Part shown: piece after piece, positions 22,637 through 36,200 of the stretch
How positions within the stretch are numbered: the stretch's first letter is position 1
Layout of the letters: each line of letters opens with the position of its first letter
Assembly: GCF_041146795.1 (NCBI RefSeq)
Contig: NC_135167.1
Span: 6,854,454-6,918,453, forward strand
DNA from: Maylandia zebra
Lineage: Eukaryota; Chordata; Actinopteri; Cichliformes; Cichlidae
Length of the DNA stretch: 64,000 bases
Direction of reading: 5' to 3'
The notes under the pieces: generated by a model
What the model was told of the DNA's origin: nothing
Databases searched by the model: none
Seen by the model: the letters and a program-made list of their open reading frames with translations, nothing else
Program-made: the position numbers and the translations under genes

Positions 22637-24210
22637 ATGGCTGCGCCCTGTGGAAGAATGGCAAGTCGGCCTCTCCTGCAGTTTCTGTCTCGTTTCAGCA
22701 GATCTCCCGTCGGAAACACGGGCTTCCGTCAGTTTTCCAGCGCTACTGTTTGCCGTGCGGCTTTTCAGATCAATGAAGCGGCGGAAAGAGCGAATTCTCC
22801 GTGGACTCTGATGGCAGCGGTGTGTCTGCAAAGGCTGCCGGTCATCTCAGCGGACTGCAGTCCTATCGAGCAACAGTTCAAACAGATGCTTCACCAGGTG
22901 AGTCTCCGTATCATGGAAGGGCTGAAGACTATTAGTGAAAAGAATAAACTGTTTTTGTTTTGTTTTTCTTAGCGTTCACAAAGTACATGCGGTCATTTGA
23001 AAAGAAAACACACATGTTGGTTCTAGGCAGAAATATATGACGCTTGGGGGATGTTACAATTTATATTTCACAGCTATCACTATATCAAGGCTAACAGTTA
23101 GAATATAGAGTCCAGTGATTTTGTGATACACGATGCGGTGCAAGACAGTCCTCCAAGATGAAAACTGGGATGTCCCAACAAAAGATTTATATAAATATGT
23201 TTGTGGATATCAGAAAATAAGTGTTTGGAGAAGAGAGTGCAGGCAGGGTGGATTGGATGGAGACGAGTGTCAGGGGGTGATTTATAATAAGTTAGCAGCA
23301 AGAGTGAAAGGGAAGGTGAGACCTGATATGATGTATGTTTTGGAGGTGGTGGATTTTCATTGGGATTGAACAGGATGGACAAGATTAGAAATGAATACAT
23401 CAGAGGGACAGCTCAGGCTGAGGAGTTTGGAGGCAAAAGATAGAAAGGTAAGGTGGGGATGGTTTAGCCATTTTCAGAGGAGGAATAGTGGGTATTATGG
23501 GTAAAGGATTTTGACGACGGAGCTGGCAGGCAGGAGGGAAAGAGGAAGAACTCAGAGGAGGTTCATGAATGTAGTGAAAGAGGACAGACATATAGATGGC
23601 TGGTGTGACAGAGGAGGCTGCAAGGGATTGGGTGAGATGGGAGCTGATGAGAACAAAAGAACAAAATAAAAATATTGGATAAATTGGATGAGGAAAATAA
23701 AATGGATGTATGGATATTAAAATCTGAAAAATGGTCAGGCCACTCACTCACATGTTATTTGGCATTTTGAAATCTGAGGCAATATTTGAACATGAGTATC
23801 TCAAAAACTATTAAAGGTAAAAGCCTGAAGTTTTCATTTTATATCTGGACTCTGTGCAGGCCAGTCAAGTTTTTCCACACCAGCCATATTCTATGTCTTT
23901 ATGGACCTTGCTTTGTGCACTGGTGCACAGTCATGTTGGAACAGTAAGTGGGCATCCCCAAACTGTTGTTACAAAGTTGGGAGTGTGAAATTGCCCCAAA
24001 TATCTTGGTATGCTGAAGCCAAGCCCCACACCATAATCGCCCAAACTGTACGCTTGGCCATCCAGGTCTTTATGTCTTTAAGACATTCCTGCAGTTTAAC
24101 TAATTGGTGTGTGTTATCTGGCTTCATGGACAGACAGAGCTGGGTGTCATCTGCATAGCAGTGAAAATGTATGCTATGTCTTCTAATGATGCTGCATGTA
24201 TATATATATG

Positions 24211-24262
<52 letters not shown>

Positions 24263-27200
24263 GTATGTTTATTTAAGTGTCCTTTCTGGAATTTTAACTG
24301 ATAACTAATATTCAGATCTGCCACAGTTGTGTGAATTACTTGAAATGTATGCACAAAGCAAGAAAATTATTGCAGAACATGGTGGTATTCATTTTTATCT
24401 CTATTATCTTGCTGTAATAATAGTTGGAGGCCAAATTATATCTAGACAAATCAAAGAGCTGCACAGCTCTCATTTAAAAACAAAGTTATGTGTCAAGTAT
24501 AGAATTAAAACAGAGGCAATGACAAAGTTTTAAGCAGAAGTAATGTAACTTGTCGATCAGTGGTTAATCAGTTCAAACCAACTCAAGAAGTCCTGACCTC
24601 AAAATTCTTCTCACTTTGTTTGCTATCAAATGCACGATAAAGCAGAGATGCAGATGGAGGTTTACTGTGTGGTGTTGTGTGCTGCCTGAATAACAGATGG
24701 TTTTATAAAGAAATGTTGGAAAAAATGTTCAGAGTAGTCTAACTCCTTTGGACTAACCTTTGGGCTGCTGAGATTATTTCAACTCAGATTTACTTTATTA
24801 TTTCAAACTTTGGCCAAATTTGATGTGAACCTTCAGCTTTGTAATATTATATACACGCACCAGGCAGTTTACTTTACTGGTACTCTTTTTTTTTTTTTTT
24901 TTCCCCTTCAGAGCTGCTTAAATTCTTTGTGGCAACAAAGGTGCCTTATTCCAAAATTCCTCTACATCCCTGAGGTGCTGTATTGGATTGATGTCTGGTG
25001 ACTGTGCAGCTCATTTGAGTAAAGAAAATTCATTGTGAAGTTCAAGAAACAAGGTTGAGATGATTTGAGCTTTGTGATGATGTGTTATCCTGCTGGAAGC
25101 AGCCATCAGAAGATGGCTATATTGTTGTTATAATGGGATGGATGTAGTCAGCAGCAATGCTCAAAAACAATGCTCCCACACTATTGCACCACGACTATGA
25201 CCCTGAACTGCTGATTCAAAGCTGCATGGATCCATATTTGATGTTGTGTTTGCCAAATTTTGACCCTGCAATCCGAATGTTGCATTTTTGAAGACCAGGC
25301 AATTTTGGTGAGCATGTACAAATTGTAGCTTCAGTTTGATGTTGTTAGCTGACACAGTGACAACATGAGACTCGGCAGCAATGCCCAGACTGAAAGATGT
25401 CCTTTTGAGACACAGGCCTCTTCTGGATTCTTTCAGATCGAGCTGGAAAAGAGCGTTCTGTCGGACCACGAGCTGCGCCTGCTGGAAGATGCAGAGAAGA
25501 TGAGTCGTAAGCAGGCGGACGACTACGATTCAGATGAAGAGGACAGCCACGGGGACAAGGAGATAATGATGGCTCAGGACTTGGAAGACATCTGGGAGCA
25601 GAAAATGAAGAACTTTCAACCAGCGCTAAGGGTCAGAGGTCAGTTTAGGCAGTGTATGATCAGTAAAGGAGTAGACCAGCATGCACAGAGTATGAAAACA
25701 TACTCAAGCACTGCAAATGTGCCTGATGAAATGTCTGTAATTTAATGTGATGTATTGTAGTATTCAGCCTTTAGTGGTGCTCCAATCATTAATCAAGTAA
25801 AACAGAATGAGAATGAAAATTAGATTATCTGAAGGAGTCTCACAGAGCTGGATTTAAATGAAATTACCAGAGAGCGAATAGCCTTTAATGTATTTTTTGA
25901 TATTCAGAAAATCTATTTGCTCTGGAATTCTAAATTAGCATTTTGCTCCCTGTGACATTTGAAAAGTTAGTGTGAGTTTTGCAGACAACGACAGAGCTGT
26001 TGTGAAGCTGCTGACTGCCTCCTGTCTCTGGTTTAGCTGATGTAGATAAAGACTTGACCTCAGCAGAGCGCTGCTTGGCCGACTCCCTGGTTCTTCTGGC
26101 TGAGCAGGAAGTGGGTGATGAGAAGCTCTGGCTGCTGCCTCAGACTCGGTGGCAGGAGGGGGAAACGCTGCGACAGACGGCTGAGAGAGCTCTCACCTCC
26201 CTGCCAGGTAACTTAAGTTTTCAGGCTGCTAAGCACCAGAATTATTTAACAAATTTAGTTTCCTAACAGCTTCTTATGGATTTTATACATTAATTCAGGT
26301 GTACTTCAAACTTGAATGGGTCTGTGACTACTTTTTTTTGATTAATCTGCCCTTATTTTCCTGATTAAATCATTTTTCTCTAAACTGTAATTAGTGCTGG
26401 TTTAAATCAGAGAATTACTAAGGCATCAGCACTACGAACACAGTGTTAGTAGATAAACCTCCCATTAATAAACGGGGATGTAAATTGCAGTTAATTCCCT
26501 TCATATTTGATGCTTTATGATGGAAAATACTTTATTTTCATGATTTTTGGAAAGCCTTCATATTTTGGCTAATTGCAGCCCACTTTAATATGAAATGAAT
26601 TGTAAAATCTAAATATCTGAACATATTTATGTTAAACCCCAAATATTTTCAGATTTTGTACAGCCCAATAAAACTACACTAATTATACATAGAGCATGTC
26701 CCAGTACCCACATCCTGTCTAATTCATTATTCCTTGTTCAGTTTTCTGGGATTTGAAACATTTGTCTCTTTAGTAGTATTCTCATGTCAAGAAGGATGAA
26801 AAGAATTTTTTAAATCATATTTTATTCAAAAAATGCTGTGAACAAGGCTTTGCCCCATTTCTGATTTCAAGGTCAAAGCCTTAATTATGCCAAAGCATCT
26901 CAGTCTGTTTTTACTCTGGACTTTGACTGGACTGCTCTAAAACCTTTATTTTTTTTGAGGCATTTAGAGGTGGACCTGCTGAAGTGTTCCCAATCACTGT
27001 GCTGCTACATAATCCAAGTGGGGTTGAGCTTCATGGCATAAACTGATCCCCTGGATGAATCCTGGGAAGGTTCACCATTGTTTTAGGGTTTCTCCATTTG
27101 TGGATAATGGCACTCACAGTGGTTCACTGCAGTCCTAACATCTCTGAAATGGGTTTGTAAGATTTTATAGACTGATGACTTTGTCAGGAAGGAGGCAAAT

Positions 27201-28575
27201 ACTTTTTCATAGCATTGTACATGGGTATTAAGACGGATCCAGTCTTTGGACAGCCTTATGTAGCAGGTGAAGCAAAAACAAATTAATCTGCTGATATTTG
27301 TTAAATATGTTTTTATCAGTTAAGAACTTCCCACATTTAAACAAGTACCCCAAAGTGCAAGTGTGTGTTGGATATTTAAGCACATTTTAAAATAAGTGTT
27401 AAGGGCAGGATTTGAGGTACTGTTAATATCCAAAATTATTGTCCACATGCTTCATTTGCTGCATTCTTACTGTATTAGCATCCTGATCTCTTTTGTTATA
27501 ATGATCCAGCTTTATCCTAAGGATCTTTAAAGTCTGATGTGATCATTCATAAATTCATTATCCACAACAAGAGGTTTACTGTAAATCCCCTCTGAAAACT
27601 CATTTGCATACACCTCATAGAGCAGTGCTTGGCCCCGAGCTGTCATCTCCGCTAAGACGTCCACTGATCTCAGCCGTAGATTAGAGTCTGTTTCAGAAAT
27701 AATAAGCAGACGATTTGACCAAAGTTAAGGGTGAGAGGTGAAGCTGATGACTAATGGCAGAAATATTCCCAGTCACCCAGTAATGATCCCTCACATTAAA
27801 TATATTAACTGTCTGATTCTCAACATGTATCCAAGCTTTAAAGCATTTAAATAAGAGTCCACAGACTGACTGTACTAAACCATTTCACAACATTTCTCAA
27901 GCTATTAATGTGTCAGCTCCATCAATCACTTCCTAAGCCATTCCCCTGACAATAACATTTGGTAGAGGGTTTATTTAAGGTGTCTTAGAGGAGCAGAAGT
28001 TGATCCATTTTTAATATAGCTGGACTCGGTGAGAATCTAACATGGCCGTGTTGTGCCTCACTCTGCACATTGAGCCAGCAGCGACCGTGGGGATTTACAC
28101 GACATGACATTAGATTAAAAAGTGGGTTGTTGTCGCAGCACAGAAGAGAAACAGAATATGAGGGTGATGTAACACTTTAATTAGAGGAGTCAAACACTGA
28201 TGATCCACAGGAATGCGACAACATAAAGCGGCACCATTAGAAAGTGTTAAAAGCTGCATAAAGGTTAGCAACATCTGCACTTTTGTTTCCATCTGCATGA
28301 ACTCACAGCCTGTTTTCCTACCTGCAGCAGCTGGTTTCAAGGCGACTTTCCTTGGCAACGCCCCCTGCGGAGTGTACAAGTACAAACTGCCCAAAGCCAT
28401 TCGGACAGAGAACTCAATCGGGACAAAAGTATTCTTCTTCAAAGCCATCCTGGCAGATGGTGCCCCTCCCAAAACCAAAAAAGCTCCTTTTCTGTGGGTG
28501 AAGAAGAGTGAACTGCAGAAATACCTCAAACCAGCGTACATGATGAAGGTCGAACGCTTCATCCTAGACTTGTGA
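22637..28575 (+). CDS. mrpl46: Mitochondrial ribosomal protein L46 (mL46), four exons
   Basis: mL46 is a Nudix-fold protein of the mitochondrial large ribosomal subunit. Exons are 22637-22897, 25437-25638, 26037-26207 and 28328-28575 (stop TGA), all GT-AG and in phase: 882 bases, 293 residues. The start is taken at 22637 ([16 protein letters not shown]), which matches the MAAP start of mammalian MRPL46. An in-frame ATG five codons upstream is also possible. Exon 1 gives an Arg-rich import presequence and a [16 protein letters not shown] block. Exon 2 has the acidic stretch and [14 protein letters not shown]. Exon 3 has [20 protein letters not shown], the Nudix-like core. Exon 4 has [20 protein letters not shown] and ends KVERFILDL. 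The exon 4 acceptor is CAGCAG, so an alternative one-codon-shorter form is possible. Introns 1 and 3 are full of transposon relics. Confidence 0.95.
23120..23690 (+). mobile_element. RTE-like LINE relic in mrpl46 intron 1
   Basis: Broken coding sequence resembling the C-terminal part of a common fish LINE: AARVKGK near 23300, [14 protein letters not shown] near 23375 and the GRQ(E)GK(R) stretch near 23530 that precedes GVTEE-like sequence. Many stops are present. Related relics lie at 52290-52640 (minus) and 56585-56745 (plus). The family is recalled, not searched. Confidence 0.55.
23830..24045 (-). mobile_element. Tc1-like transposase relic
   Basis: Contains GGCCAGTCAAGTTTTTCCAC, GACCTTGCTTTGTGCACTGG and CAGTCATGTTGGAACAG in the order of a Tc1-type transposase gene read antisense. 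It is a short internal fragment lacking ends. Confidence 0.5.
24199..24262. repeat. (TA)n/(TATATG)n microsatellite
   Basis: Mixed TATATG and pure TA units in mrpl46 intron 1. ORFs across it are artefacts of the repeat. Confidence 0.9.
24855..25340 (-). mobile_element. Tc1-like transposon relic
   Basis: Shares blocks with 32280-33201: a CATCAGAAGATGG...TTGTT block, CCCACACTATT, and a block on GGATCCAT followed by TTGTTG/TGTTGTG. The order matches one widespread Tc1-like family whose transposase would be read on the minus strand. It is heavily decayed. Confidence 0.5.
26870..27225 (-). mobile_element. Internally deleted Tc1-like relic in mrpl46 intron 3
   Basis: CCATTTGTGGATAATGGCAC, read on the minus strand, gives a segment like AIIHKWRN that follows a helix-turn-helix (SEMLGLQ-stop-TTVS). 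The right end GGAGGCAAATACTTTTTCAT resembles a known Tc1 terminus. The left part (GTTGAGCTTCATGGCATAAA) is joined to the N-terminal part, so the middle of the transposase is gone. Confidence 0.6.
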
Positions 28576-28697
28576 CACTTAAAGTTATACAGGGACATTG
28601 ACTTACATTTATGAGCCCCAGAAAGTTACCTTTATTGCTTATCTGTCATCTTGTATCTCAGAATATCTTGTGACATGTCTGTATATTTCATTCTACA

Positions 28698-28703
28698 AAT
28701 AAA
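28698..28703 (+). terminator. mrpl46 poly(A) signal
   Basis: AATAAA 123 bases after the stop, followed by GTGTTTTTTC, a GT/T-rich downstream element. Confidence 0.75.
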
Positions 28704-30402
28704 GTGTTTTTTCACACTTGAACCAAAGTAATATCTACTTGATTGTAATGTTGTCCTGAGACTATGTGATATTTTTGTCTGTTAGGAGTATCTGCCTGGG
28801 ACAAGTTTCAAAAGGTTTAGGGTAGATGTTACTTAAGTTAATTTTCACTAGATATACTACCTGATCAGGTATGTCATGGGAATGGAGGTGCTAAGTGGCA
28901 ATTTACTGAAAAAGTAATGTAAATTTACAAGCATGGAAACGGACGCTAAGTGTGTGATATTGGCTGTCTTCAAGGTTCCACCTCGCTGCACACTAGCATC
29001 ATCTGTGCCTACACATCATGCCATCACCAACAATGTTTTTTTCCTTGTACTGGTCATTCTCATAAAAGTAAATCATGTATGCCCCAGACAAATCTGAACG
29101 TGTTTTCTGGCAGAACATGGTGAGATGTCCTGGATTGGCTCATTTTGTGCACAAAGAAATGCTCTTAAGAACGGACCTAAACATAGACCAATGAGATGAA
29201 GATATCCTTTTCTTGGTTTGATTCCTGCCCTACAGATCACAACCCTCTAACCATCCCTCTAAGTAATACTATGAAATCAAGGCAAAAATGAAACTTAGGG
29301 GAAAAAAACAATTAAAAAAAAGCTTGAAAGTAACACCTGAAAGCAACTTTCAAAACAAAGTGCAATTCTTCAATGCTGATGCAAGTATTAAAATGAGGGC
29401 TATGATCTACCCACAGTGTCCTCCCTCAAGTACTATATCAGCCAATAGTAGGCCTCCAGAGATGATGTGTCATATCATTTATCACAGCTTGATAGCCTAC
29501 ACAGCTACAGACGGTCCTAATTAAGATTGCCCCGTCATTCAATATGAAGAAGAGGATAGACACGGATTTCGTGGGTGCTGCAGGGAATATTTAGAGCCCA
29601 AACATTTGTCTAATAAATAAGCATGAATGCAGTAGAAGACTTGGTAGAAAGTATTTAATTTTCACACTGCCACAAAGTTTGTCAAAGAAGCAAGAAAATC
29701 TCACATGGGGCCCATTCCTTTTTTTCAGCAATGTGTTTATTATTTTTAAATTTGAATATAAAATATGATTTCATACAACCACTAAATCTTTTGGGGCAAA
29801 TGTAATTATCCCCGCTACAAATACACAGACATGCATGCACACATAGTGCTGTGCAAATGTAGACAGGTGTGTGGAAAAAAATAAATGGAGTTCAAGAAGG
29901 ACATTTATCTCAAACAGTCTCAAACCAATAATTTCTTCCAACCATTGGGTGAAATTTTCAACTTTAGAAGTGTTGTTTGCTTGGTTGCTAAATCCTTTCA
30001 ATGCAAGCTTGCCTCTTTTTCTAGTTTAGAGCTTTCTCAATAACACAGTTTGGATTTTTTTTCTTTCAAAATTCATCCCAAAACACACTCGTGGGATTCA
30101 GTCTTGTGCAGAAAGTTTTGAACGTGAGAGCAGAAGTAATGCTGAAACACATCTGAGCTATTTAAGTCCAGAGGGTTATAAATTAATTAAAATTAATTTA
30201 TCAATAGTGTGAACATGTGCCCCATGCATATTTAAAGAGGTGACTTCTCTAGACAAAAGACACAAAAGAGGACAGAAGATTAAATCATGCATGCATGTGT
30301 GTTGACTCATTAGTGAGAGTATTAAATGAGATTTTTTTTAATCAGCAAGAGAACAAATATTTGAAAAAGAGAGCAAAACAGGAGCTTTTCTTTAATATAT
30401 TC
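28704..30402. other. Intergenic DNA, nothing recognised
   Basis: AT-rich. Short ORFs lack splice borders or recognisable motifs. No RNA gene was recognised. Confidence 0.5.
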
Positions 30403-30410
30403 CTTTACAA

Positions 30411-30636
30411 CAGGGGTGTGTAACTCCAGTCCTCGAGAGCTACTGTCCTGCAGATTTTAGATGCATCCCTACTCCAACACAGCTGAATCAAATGACTGGA
30501 TTACTTCTTCAGCATGCCATCGAGTCTGGTAAAGGCCTTGTAACAAGCAGTTCATTTGATTCAGGTGTGTCGGAACAGGGATGCATCTAAAAGCTGCAGG
30601 ACAGTAGCTCTCGAGGACTGGAGTTGGACATGCCTG
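30411..30636 (+). mobile_element. hAT-type MITE
   Basis: A 226-base element with inverted ends CAGGGGTGTGTAACTCCAGT and ...GGAGTTGGACATGCCTG. It is flanked by CTTTACAA (30403-30410) and CTTTACAT (30637-30644), an 8-base duplication with one change. It is related to, but diverged from, the element at 10936-11160. Confidence 0.85.
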
Positions 30637-31394
30637 CTTTACATAAATGATAACGTTTGCACCACAAAATTTACCAGGATGCACAAACTGAAATGAATTT
30701 CCTTGCAGAAGGTTTCTCAGGCGCTCCACTTATGTTTCCACCTAATGTTTAAAAAGAAACCTAAGCCAACTCTTCCAAGTGAAAACTTTCCTTTCATTGA
30801 GAATGTCGTCGTAGTCCAAGTAGTCTATGAATTCTTTTTCCATTTGTTTTTATACAGACTACAGTATTAAAATATTTAGACTCATTGTTATTTTCCAATT
30901 GTGAATTTTACTACTCACCAACTTCCATCAATCTGGGCAGTGCTATAGCTAAGATTCAGCCTTTGATTATAACATGTAAAACCATTTAAAACATAATTTT
31001 AATATTTCATATATTATATATACATATTCATATATACATTATACATACTCACTTAAAGTTTGACTTTAATCAACTTTACCCAGTGCGTATCATAACTTAT
31101 TCTGTATATAAGCATACTGATATTGAACACTGATATAGGACAATATTCAAATCATGACATTTTTTGCATTGCATCTAGTTTTATTTTAGGTTACGCATGA
31201 GTTTAGTTTTAATGGTCAAACCTAAATTTAAGATGCCCCAAACCCCTTAACTGTACAAGTGCTATTTTCAACATTTAGTAGTCACAGTTGACTGTAATTC
31301 AATTCCTTCCTCCTTCAAATGGGCAAGACAAACATTCAAGATAGCCACAAAGAAATCTTCCTTGTACAAATCCTGACACTTTGTCATTCACGTG

Positions 31395-31570
31395 TGTTCA
31401 GCTTTCAATTTCAGATATCCATAATTTCATTTTTGATATCCAGAATGTTCATTCTGACTCATCATTAATGGGAACAACTCTCATTTCAGATATCTACAAA
31501 GTTCCACTTGACATTTTACTTCATATATCAAAAACGAAACATTTCTCCAGATATCTGTAATGTAATCTTG
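31395..31570. repeat. Degenerate array of GATATC-centred units
   Basis: TTTCAGATATCCATAA, TTTTGATATCCAGAA, TTTCAGATATCTACAA and CCAGATATCTGTAA recur at loosely similar spacing. It is a decayed tandem repeat of palindromic GATATC motifs with no coding content. Confidence 0.5.
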
Positions 31571-32279
31571 AATGTTGATAATAGACAATGACTAGTTAAA
31601 ATGACATTAAAAGGGAAAACCTAAACTCTGTGAGGGGGCTCTGTTATGCTGTCATGGTTTTGGTTCACCCATCCCCTGAGAGGAAAGGGAAAGGGGCTGC
31701 AAATCAATACAAAGTGGTTCAGACTGATTACCTTTATCTTATAATGAAGCATTTCTATCCTGCTGCGAGTGGTTTCCAGGACAACCATACGCTCAGTCAT
31801 AGATCCACTGATGAATATAAACACGATAAAAGCACATGCTTTGTTCTTCAAAGTCACTAGATCTCAACTCAGCTGAACATCAAGAAATTTTGGATTGATA
31901 TTATAGACAGCACTCTTCACCATCATCATCATCATCATGAAAACACCACATGAGGGAATATGTTTGGGAAGAATCGTCTTGGAGAATCAGTGCCAAAACT
32001 TACTTATGTAGCACATGGAGGTCCAAAACCTTATTAGGACACTTTATGCTGCTCTTTCCTTTAATTCCTCATTTGTCTGTACTTGGTTCCTGTGTCTTTG
32101 TGTTCTAGGGATGATGTATTGTTGCAATCCCATTCAAACTAATAATTACATAGTTGTCTTTTTGGTCGTGTCTGCACTGATTGATTAATTTTGGCACTTG
32201 AGGCCCTCAGTGTCCTACAGCGTTCTTTTGTCCTGTCTTTGTCACAGATTTGGTGCCATATAAATAAAGTTTTGCCTTC

Positions 32280-33201
32280 AGAATGGCTTTAATTCTTCAT
32301 GGCATTGACTCAACAAGATTCTGGAAACACTCCTCAGTGATTTTGATCCTTATTGACATGATAGCGTCACACAGTTGCTGCATTAGTGTCTCCTTCACTA
32401 CACCCAAAAGGTGGTGCCTTATAAGTACAGGGAACTGTCATCTTCAAATAGCCATCAGAAGATGTGCACACTGTTGTCAGGAAAGGATGGGCATGGCCAA
32501 TAAAAAATTATGTTTAATTGGTTCTGTGGGGCCCAAAGTGTGTCAAGAAAATGTCCCCCCACACTATTATGTCCCCACCAGCAACCTGAACCATTGATAC
32601 AAAGCAGGGTGGATCCATGCTTTCTTGTTGTTTATGTCAAATTCTAACTCTACAATCTGAATTTTGCAACAGAAATTAAACTGATCAGAAAGAGCAACTT
32701 TTTTTTACAATCTTCTCTTATCCATTTTTTAAAAAGCCTGTGCAAACTGTAGCCTCGGTTTTTGGTCTTTAGGTGAAAAGAGTGACAATCAGGTTTGGCC
32801 TTCTATTGCTGCAGCCCATCTGCTTCAAGGTTCAGTGCTGTTCTGCATGCCTTCATTTTAACCCTTTCAGCTTGAAGCAGTTTGGGGATTCTCTTTTGAC
32901 CTCTGACATCAACAAAGCAATGAGAGCATAGAGAAGTGCCTATCCCTAGGTATTTTGTCTCTCTTTTCTTTTTCTTTTCTTTTCTTTTTTTACCGTTCTC
33001 TGTAAACTATAGAGATGGTTATGTGGGAAATCCCACAGATCAGCAGGTCCTGAAATACTCAGACCAGTCTTTATGGCACCATCAACCATGCCATGTTCAA
33101 AGTCACTTAAATCACCTTTCTTCCCCATTTTTGATACTCAGTTTGAACTTTAACAGGTCATCTCCACGATGTCTCCACTTAAAAAAGTGGCCAGTGAGTG
33201 T
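32280..33201 (-). mobile_element. Decayed Tc1-like transposon
   Basis: Minus-strand coding. The transposase start is at 33128 and reads MGKKGDLSDFEHGMVDGA, then a decayed helix-turn-helix (LSISGPADLWDFPHN). Downstream blocks are degenerate and frameshifted. The right end AAAAAAGTGGCCAGTGAGTG (about 33182-33201) resembles the terminus of a very common vertebrate Tc1-like family. The left end is not clear. A (CTTTT)n stretch lies inside near 32960-32990. Confidence 0.75.
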
Positions 33202-36200
33202 AATTTGATTAGGCTGGGGTTTTGGTGCCAATCTCATATTATTGAACTGTGAGTAGCTTCTCTCTCAGCTGGGTATCCTAACCTTGTTAGGAAGCTACTG
33301 GAGCAATATCACATCAGGTTCTAAGTCCCTTAAGGATTCCACATTCTAAGTTGTAAAAGCTGGTGGGAGTGACTTGCAGTTGGCCGTTTTGCAGAGGTGG
33401 ACACACATTTCCCAACAAAGACAAAATGTTTTGGAAAGATATGATCAAAACACCCACACAACACGAAAAAGCCATGACACAACAGTTTAAATACAACCCA
33501 GTGCCCACTCACATCAGTAATTTGTTCTAATGTTCACTTTTACTGCATTCGTGGCACCTATTTTTAAAAAAGGGTTTGACATGACACACTAAAGACCTGC
33601 TACTGGCTGACTCATGCTGTGTTCAATTCAACTCAGAGGTCACAAATTCCAAAGTTAGACATGCCAAATTTTGAGCTCAAAGCTTTTCATCGCTTATTAT
33701 GCCAGATGAAAAAATGCAAAAAAAAATAAAAAAATTAACTGCGAGCAGCTTAATATTAGTCGAGCTACATCAGTAGATTTTATGCATCAACAAAACAGAA
33801 GAGATTATATAATAGCTCTAAGAGGCTGTAACACACTGCAAGCACCATATTTGTTTCAGATATGCAGTATTCCTATAAAGCTTAGCAAAAGTTCATGTTT
33901 TGCATGTGGATGTTGTCTGCTTTTTGAAAAAGTGCAGATGCATCAAATTGGCCTTTAATTATTGGGGTCTGACTTGAAGAGCTGTTTCATTGCATTTTCT
34001 CAAGAGGAGTTCAGAAATTTCCAAGTTGAATTGAGCACAGAAACATTACTTAATTACAGGGTATGATTCATAATTTAGTCCTGCTGCGTTCACAGTATTT
34101 TTTAGACCTTTTTTTGTCAGGCCCAGCCATCATTCAGAAATTCACTCATATGTTTCATAAATGCTTAAAAACGGGTCCTTGAAAATTGAGCACTGATTTG
34201 TGTTGCTGCAGTGTTGAGTGCACTCTTGATGCTGAACTGTGTGGGTCTGAAAGGCCCGCTGGAGATAAACTGATGAGCTTCAGATGCAACCAGGCTGTTC
34301 TGTCTAGCAGTAGATGGCAGTATTTGCACATCAGCCTCTGAGATGACTGTGAGAAGCAGTGTAATTAGGCCTGTGTGGTGACCTCAGAGGGGGACTGCAG
34401 AGTTTTTCTGATCAGTTTGGCTTCCTCTAACACATACTGAAAATATCCATCATATCAGGCTAATGTTCCTTTGGAATAGCTAGAACAATTCGTCTTAGGT
34501 AAGAGCATTCTGATGTTCCCGACCCATTCACTGACTGCAACCAGCCTGTTCTGTCTATTTGTGTCTACTAGGACGGGATGTTATTAATGTTGTAGACATT
34601 GCCATTAGATTTTTCCATCTTTATTTTCAGGATTTGTTGAAAGCCAGCAGCCTGAGCTGTTTGTGAGAGTGCCTGAGTGCTATGTGAACCCGCTCTGACA
34701 GTTGAGATGAGGGATGCGAAGGTCATGGCACGCTAAACAAGGCCTTTTCTAACTGTTGGACAATTCAGTTTGCACACAAAACCTTAGTGTTCTGAAGGAC
34801 TGACATTAGCCCACTGCTACCCTCAGCCCAGTTGTAGTCATATCAATCACAGGCACAAAAAGAGAAACAGTGGATGCTTTAATCTCTAAGGGGAGTCACA
34901 TGAAAGATCGTTATGCTTTTTGTATCGAAAAGCCCTTAGAGATCAGGAAAAGCTGACTTGGGAATCAGAAATTGCCAGTCTGAATCCAGAAACCATCAAA
35001 GCATTGCTAGTAACCACAGAAATCTTTTAATCACTTATGAGTCATTTTTGTTCCCCAAACAATGTCAAGGTGCCCCCAGACTAAAGCAGTAAACTACCAC
35101 TTGCTGTTGAGGCAGTCTGGGACATGGATGAACTCTGAATTCAAAACAAGTTGGGAATAAAGGGCCAGCCCATCGGTTTGTAACCGTAACCGTAGGACAG
35201 AAAACCAGGATGTGCCTTCTCCTTCAATTTTAGAGATCCCCAGCTGTATGGAGATGTAGAAGAACACTTCTAGGGGGCACTTCTTTTATTTTACACTAGC
35301 CTGAGTTTGCAAAGTGCTACTGAGCACAGTGAAAACAGCTGCACGATGTCTTCCATGTTACTGGAGCAATCACTGGAATTAGGGTGATTGCTGAATTAGG
35401 AGGGTCTGGGAGGATCTAACTGAAATGTAGAACAGAGGTGCATTATTTAAAGTGTACAAATAAAAGAATTTCCACCTCGCAGAATCTTTATGGAAGCATA
35501 AAAAAGCTTGGGAGCTTCAGGAAAAGGATTTGAATATTGATCAATAATTAATAAATAAAAGGAATGATTAATAATACATCTTCCAACCTCTCACAGGTAT
35601 TATTAAAAGGGTACCCCAATATGTAACATTGAAGCTGCCAGTATTGTGTTGAGCCCTGTCATGCTATGGACACTGACCCTCTGAGGCTATCATATAAATT
35701 TGTAACACTGTTAAGTTGGTAGTGGATACTTTGGGGCCTGCAGGTTATGATGTGGGCCCTCTGTGGGTCCACCTGGTGCATCAAGCAGATGGGGATGAAC
35801 TAAGAACTGGGGTGTCGAGGGTCACTCAACATTTTTGGCTGTAGTCAGGTTTCTTGAGCCATTCCTGATTAGTCTTTGAAGGGTGAATGGCACGTTGTCC
35901 AGCTCGAGGAGAAAGCTGCCGTGTGTATGTGTGGTTGATGAAAAATGTTTAACTGATAGATCAGATCCACATGAATACTGATGACCAATGTTATTCATGT
36001 CACCAGATTTCAAACTGATAAACAATGAAGAAAACGATTTTTAACAGGTTTCCCAAAACTTTTATATTCCCACTTGCACATTTTCCTTGCCTGGTTAATA
36101 ACCATTTTTCTCACCTGCCACACCTCAGTTCGTAGGTTACTTGTTCTAATTTGTAATCTTTAAAACAAATTTTACAATCCTGATCACCAGCATCACTTAA

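Noticed and set aside
28110..28598. 162-codon minus-strand ORF over the last mrpl46 exon
   Set aside because: It is the antisense shadow of exon 4, which is conserved on the plus strand with proper splice borders.
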